A DNA stretch of 8,526 nucleotides, from NCBI GenBank assembly GCA_003644895.1, contig QNDO01000061.1, positions 1 to 8,526 of the forward strand. Reading direction: 5' to 3'. Below the pieces are notes generated by a model that was not told where the DNA came from, ran no database searches, and worked only from the letters and a program-made list of their open reading frames with translations. This DNA is from Candidatus Hydrothermota bacterium. GTDB taxonomy: Bacteria > Hydrothermota > Hydrothermia > UBA1063. Positions 5,767 to 8,526 of this stretch are shown one piece after another (positions within the stretch are counted from its first letter, which is position 1; every line of letters begins with the position of its first letter). Both the position numbers and the translations under genes were made by a program.

Positions 5767-7389
5767 TTAGAACTCTTCATACCCACCTGGAGGAGTGGGA
5801 ACGTTTTCCTTTTTCTCTTTTATCTCAGTTACCAGAGCCTCAGTGGTTAGGAGTAGCGATGCTATGGAAGCAGCGTTCTGAAGCGCAATTCTCTCCACCT
5901 TTGTAGGGTCTATAATCCCTGCTTCGATCATATCCACAAATTCTCCGGTGAGGGCATTGAACCCCTTTGTCTCTTCCAGGGTCTTCACTTTTTCAACTAT
6001 TAATGTTCCCTCCTGGCCTGCATTCTCTGCAATCTGTTTGAGGGGCTCTTCCAGGGCTTGTTTCACTATTTCGACTCCGATCTGTTTATCGCCGTCCAGC
6101 TTGAGATCATCAAGAACTTTCTGAGCTCTCAGGAAGGCAACTCCTCCACCTGGAACGATTCCTTCCTCTACAGCTGCCTTAGTTGCATGGAGGGCATCCT
6201 CGATTCTTGCCTTCTTTTCCTTCATCTCTGTCTCAGTGGCCGCACCCACATATATTACAGCAACGCCACCGGAAAGTTTTGCGAGCCTTTCCTGAAGTTT
6301 TTCTCTATCATAATCGGATTTGGTTTCCTCAATCTGGGCCTTGATCTGTTGAATCCTTGCTTGAATATCTTCTTTCTTGCCATAACCCTCTACAATTGTT
6401 GTGTAATCCTTTGTTACAATGACCCTCTTGGCTCTTCCAAGGTCTGTGATCTGAGCATTCTCCAGTTTCATGCCAGCCTCTTCAGAAATAACCCTTCCAC
6501 CGGTGAGAATGGCAATATCCTCAAGCATTGCCTTCCTTCTTTCACCATACCCTGGAGCCTTAACAGCACATGCTTGGAGAGTCCCTCTAATCTTGTTCAC
6601 AACAAGTGTTGCCAGAGCTTCACCTTCAACATCCTCAGCAATTACGAGGACCGGTTTACCACTCTGGGCAACCTTTTCCAGAACAGGAAGGATATCCCTG
6701 ATGGAGGATATCTTTTTGTCGTGAAGGAGAATGTAAGGTTCCTCCAGAATTGCCTCCATTTTGTCCGGATTGGTCACAAAATACGGGGAAATATATCCCC
6801 TGTCAAATTGCATACCTTCAACTATCTCAACATAGGTCTCTATGCCCTTTGCTTCCTCCACAGTGATGACACCGTCTTTTCCAACCTTATCCATTGCTTC
6901 GGCAATCTTCTCGCCTATCTCCATATCGTTGTTGGCAGAAATTGAGGCAACCTCGGAGATCTCCTTCCTTCCTTTGACTTCTCTGGACATAGATTTGAGA
7001 TGTTCCACTACCTTTTCAACTGCTTTTTCGATTCCTCTTTTGATTTCCATGGCATTGGCGCCAGCAGCGATGTATTTAAGCCCCTGTCTGTAAATGGCTT
7101 CTGCAAGTATTGTAGCTGTGGTAGTTCCATCACCCGCTACATCAGAGGTTTTGGAAGCTACCTCTTTAACCAGCTGAGCACCAAGATTTTCAAAAGGATC
7201 TTTGAGTTCTATCTCCTTTGCAACGGTTACACCGTCCTTGGTTATGGTGGGGGAACCGAATTTCTTTTCCAGAATAACATTTCTTCCAGAAGGGCCAAGG
7301 GTTACCTTGACCGCACTTGAAAGCTTTTCGACGCCCCTCAGTATAGCTCTTCTTGCTTCTTCATTGAATTTTAGGTCCTTTGCTGCCAT
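5767..7389 (-). CDS. groL: Chaperonin GroEL (Hsp60)
   Basis: A 540-residue chaperonin subunit that assembles as a double heptameric ring and folds proteins in an ATP-driven chamber capped by GroES. The equatorial domain has the nucleotide-binding GDGTTTA (87-93, catalytic-site Asp87) and TLGPSGRNV (30-38). ED at 397-398 includes the Asp398 equivalent needed for ATP hydrolysis. The family signature AAVEEGIVPGGG spans 405-416. Apical and intermediate regions (for example AVKAPGYGERRKAML) are intact. The C-terminus ends in TPPGGYEEF, without the Gly-Gly-Met repeats common in GroEL, so the disordered tail in the chamber floor is short and acidic/aromatic. The ATG at 7389 has AGGAGG 6 nt upstream and is 16 nt from the groS stop. 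Transcription comes from the groS promoter and probably stops at the hairpin after the gene. Start, length and motifs agree with the family; identification is certain. Confidence 0.99.
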   Translation of the reverse strand: MAAKDLKFNEEARRAILRGVEKLSSAVKVTLGPSGRNVILEKKFGSPTITKDGVTVAKEIELKDPFENLGAQLVKEVASKTSDVAGDGTTTATILAEAIYRQGLKYIAAGANAMEIKRGIEKAVEKVVEHLKSMSREVKGRKEISEVASISANNDMEIGEKIAEAMDKVGKDGVITVEEAKGIETYVEIVEGMQFDRGYISPYFVTNPDKMEAILEEPYILLHDKKISSIRDILPVLEKVAQSGKPVLVIAEDVEGEALATLVVNKIRGTLQACAVKAPGYGERRKAMLEDIAILTGGRVISEEAGMKLENAQITDLGRAKRVIVTKDYTTIVEGYGKKEDIQARIQQIKAQIEETKSDYDREKLQERLAKLSGGVAVIYVGAATETEMKEKKARIEDALHATKAAVEEGIVPGGGVAFLRAQKVLDDLKLDGDKQIGVEIVKQALEEPLKQIAENAGQEGTLIVEKVKTLEETKGFNALTGEFVDMIEAGIIDPTKVERIALQNAASIASLLLTTEALVTEIKEKKENVPTPPGGYEEF

Positions 7390-7405
7390 TTTTTACCTCC
7401 TTTTA

Positions 7406-7696
7406 TTATTCTTCCAGGACACAGAGTATATCATCCTCTCTCATTACAAGATACTCTTCGTCCCCGATCTTGACTTCAGTTCCGGCATATTTGGAGAAGA
7501 GAACCTTGTCTCCGACCTTTACTTCCATGGGCATCCTGTTGCCCTTTTCATCAAGTCTTCCTGGACCAACTGCAACAACTTCCCCCTTTTGGGGTTTTTC
7601 TTTGGCAGTATCCGGTATTATGATTCCACCTTTTTTGACCTCTTCTTCCTCTATTCTTTTGATTACCACTCTATCTGCTAGCGGTCTGATCTTCAT
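7406..7696 (-). CDS. groS: Co-chaperonin GroES (Hsp10)
   Basis: A 96-residue protein, standard length, that forms the heptameric lid of the GroEL chamber. It opens with IRPLADRVVIKR (3-14); the mobile loop that docks on GroEL is about residues 17-33 with GGIIIPD (23-29); then GEVVAVGPGR (38-47), VKVGDKVLFSKYAGTEV (59-75) and EYLVMREDDILCVLEE at the end. All family landmarks are present. The ATG at 7696 has AGGAGG 7 nt upstream (7709-7704) in AAAAGGAGGTAAGG, the best ribosome binding site of the first gene of any unit in the window. It is the first gene of the groS-groL unit, with its promoter about 50 nt upstream of the start and a short A-rich leader. Confidence 0.98.
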   Translation of the reverse strand: MKIRPLADRVVIKRIEEEEVKKGGIIIPDTAKEKPQKGEVVAVGPGRLDEKGNRMPMEVKVGDKVLFSKYAGTEVKIGDEEYLVMREDDILCVLEE

Positions 7697-7742
7697 TGCC
7701 TTACCTCCTTTTGTGGTTTTACCGGAATTTCGCGAGTGTATA

Positions 7743-7771
7743 TTAATACCAATTTATGTAAGAACTGTCAA
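7743..7771 (-). promoter_or_regulatory. Sigma70-type promoter for groS-groL
   Basis: The minus strand shows a perfect TTGACA (7771-7766), a 17-bp spacer and TATTAA (7748-7743), preceded by TGG so that it also reads as an extended -10. The start of transcription is expected near 7737, giving a leader of about 40 nt with a strong Shine-Dalgarno. The -35 lies in the 11-bp block CTTGACAGTTC, which occurs identically in the grpE promoter. No CIRCE element or sigma32 sequence is seen. Confidence 0.75.
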
Positions 7772-7793
7772 GGGTATATGTGACTTTACCCTT
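7770..7793. promoter_or_regulatory. Candidate operator: inverted repeat between divergent promoters
   Basis: AAGGGTA (7770-7776), 10 nt, then TACCCTT (7787-7793): a perfect inverted repeat with 7-bp arms whose centres are 17 bp apart. The left arm overlaps the edge of the groS -35 (7766-7771) and the right arm overlaps the cinA -35 (7785-7790). A dimeric regulator bound here would cover both. The regulator is unknown; the sequence does not match CIRCE. A chance 7-bp match cannot be excluded. Confidence 0.4.
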
Positions 7794-7813
7794 CTCTCTG
7801 CTGAATTTATAAT
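7785..7813 (+). promoter_or_regulatory. Sigma70-type promoter for cinA
   Basis: TTTACC (7785-7790), a 17-bp spacer and a consensus TATAAT (7808-7813) on the plus strand. The ATG at 7823 begins 9 nt after the -10, so the predicted transcription start (about 7818-7820) is only 3-5 nt before it. There is no Shine-Dalgarno, so the message is probably leaderless or nearly so. Confidence 0.7.
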
Positions 7814-7822
7814 ATTTGTGTT

Positions 7823-8526
7823 ATGAAAATTGCTGTTCTTTCTGTGGGATCTGAAATACTGGCGGGTAGGATATTGAACAGGGATCTTCTTCTGATCGCC
7901 GATTTTCTGAGAAAGTTTGGTCTCAGGGTGACTAGGGAGATCACAGTGAAAGATGAAGTTGAAGAAATTGTAGAGACACTTATGAATCTCAAAAATTTTG
8001 ATATTATCTTTATCACAGGGGGGCTCGGTCCCACTTCCGATGATGTCACAAAGAAGGCCATTGCTCGTTTTTTTAATGTAGATCTGGAATCCAGTGAAAT
8101 GGTATTGAAACTAATAGAGGAGAGACTTAAGGACCTCGGTGTAGAATTTTTACCGGTTCACAGAAATTATGCACTTATTCCCAAGGGCGCAAAGATACTG
8201 CGCAATGATGCAGGACTTGCTCCGGGCATGGTTTTCTCCACGGATAAGGGGATTTTGATATCCCTGCCTGGACCGCCCAGGGAAGTGGAATCGCTACTCC
8301 CTCAACTTGAAGGACTGCTGGAGAAGTATAAAAGAGGAGAGACTTATTTAAAAACCGTAAAAACATTCGGTCTTAGAGAGAGTGAAATTTATGATAGACT
8401 CAAAGACTGCGCATGGTTAGAAAAAGCAGGATTTTATCCATCCATTTATGGGGTTGATATCAGAATAGAGACTGAGAGAAAGGATGAACTGGATGAAATT
8501 TTGATTGAGTTGAAGGATAAACTGGG
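7823..8526 (+). CDS. cinA: CinA-type protein (COG1058/MoaB-like domain), 5' part, runs off the right edge
   Basis: The plus strand is open from the ATG at 7823 to the edge: 234 full codons. The N-terminal domain has the MoaB/MogA-like fold of CinA: VGSEILAGRILN (8-19), ITGGLGPTSDDVT (64-76), NYALIPKGAKILRNDAGLAPGM (115-136) and LPGPPREVE (148-156), all family landmarks. Proteins with this domain have been assigned as ADP-ribose pyrophosphatases, and many also carry a C-terminal nicotinamide-nucleotide deamidase (PncC) domain; whether this one does cannot be seen. The region after residue 175 (TVKTFGLRESEIYDRL) matches the linker domain of CinA. The start is chosen because the MKIAVLSVGSE opening is the usual one and the promoter -10 sits 9 nt upstream. 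It is transcribed divergently from groS. Alternative name: competence/damage-inducible protein A homologue; a competence role is not implied. Confidence 0.9.
   Translation, partial: MKIAVLSVGSEILAGRILNRDLLLIADFLRKFGLRVTREITVKDEVEEIVETLMNLKNFDIIFITGGLGPTSDDVTKKAIARFFNVDLESSEMVLKLIEERLKDLGVEFLPVHRNYALIPKGAKILRNDAGLAPGMVFSTDKGILISLPGPPREVESLLPQLEGLLEKYKRGETYLKTVKTFGLRESEIYDRLKDCAWLEKAGFYPSIYGVDIRIETERKDELDEILIELKDKL

Noticed and set aside
6058..6945. Long plus-strand open frame (295 codons) opposite groL
   Set aside because: It is antisense to a perfectly conserved groL, has no ribosome binding site, and its protein is a Cys/Leu/Phe-rich mixture with no recognisable family; it is a by-product of groL codon use.
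7697..7737. RNA thermometer in the groS leader
   Set aside because: The leader is short and A-rich; only 3-4-bp pairings with the Shine-Dalgarno can be drawn, and no ROSE- or fourU-like stem is visible.
7697..7765. CIRCE (HrcA) operator upstream of groS
   Set aside because: An ATACACTC-like stretch near 7734-7741 faintly recalls one CIRCE half, but the partner GAGTGCTAA at 9-nt spacing is absent, and the grpE upstream region has none either.
7807..8061. Minus-strand open frame opposite the start of cinA
   Set aside because: It covers the cinA promoter and N-terminal motifs in antisense, is Ser/Thr/Ile-rich with no family resemblance.
1..8526. A novel defence system, mobile element or CRISPR array
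   Set aside because: Every stretch is accounted for by conserved housekeeping genes or short intergenic signals; there are no transposase-like genes, terminal repeats, repeat-spacer patterns or composition breaks.

Overview
The window is bacterial chromosome, tightly packed, with both major heat-shock chaperone machines side by side. Nine genes lie on the minus strand, read from high to low coordinates: groS, groL, a small FmdB-type zinc-ribbon gene, grpE, dnaK, dnaJ, rsmE, rpsU and the 5' part of mutS2, which runs off the left edge. One gene, the 5' part of a cinA-type gene, lies on the plus strand and runs off the right edge. No gap exceeds about 130 bases. I see no tRNA, rRNA, CRISPR array, insertion sequence or long repeat.

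Organism: the base composition is AT-leaning (an impression, not a count), arginine is mostly AGA/AGG, isoleucine ATA is common, the coding strand is purine-rich, and the proteins are rich in Lys/Glu/Ile. This suggests a thermophilic or moderately thermophilic bacterium. The DnaK has the long (Gram-negative-type) ATPase-domain form. The order grpE-dnaK-dnaJ-rsmE-rpsU is a shortened form of the Bacillus/Clostridium order hrcA-grpE-dnaK-dnaJ-prmA-rsmE-mtaB-rpsU-yqeY, but hrcA, prmA, mtaB and yqeY are missing and no CIRCE operator is visible. I cannot name the lineage; a poorly sampled thermophilic phylum is a guess.

Layout. Positions 7697-7822 hold two back-to-back sigma70-type promoters, one for groS-groL (minus) and one for cinA (plus), with a 7-bp-arm inverted repeat over both -35 boxes. 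groS and groL follow (7696-5767) and end in a strong 13-bp hairpin (5732-5759). The FmdB-type gene (5722-5495) starts only 9 nt after that hairpin. A second sigma70-type promoter (5484-5456) shares an 11-bp block around its -35 with the groS promoter and drives grpE-dnaK-dnaJ-rsmE-rpsU-mutS2, in which neighbours are separated by a few bases or overlap by 1-4 bases.

How the genes work together: GroS/GroL form the Hsp60 folding chamber. DnaK, with its co-chaperone DnaJ and nucleotide exchange factor GrpE, forms the Hsp70 cycle. The downstream genes turn to the ribosome: RsmE methylates 16S rRNA, rpsU encodes bS21 of the small subunit, and MutS2 has been linked in Bacillus to rescue of collided ribosomes. 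The region therefore reads as a protein-folding and ribosome-quality cluster. The most unusual points are in the expression signals: a hairpin between a Shine-Dalgarno and its start codon, two probably leaderless starts, a shared heat-shock promoter block, and an unannotated-looking operator between the divergent promoters.
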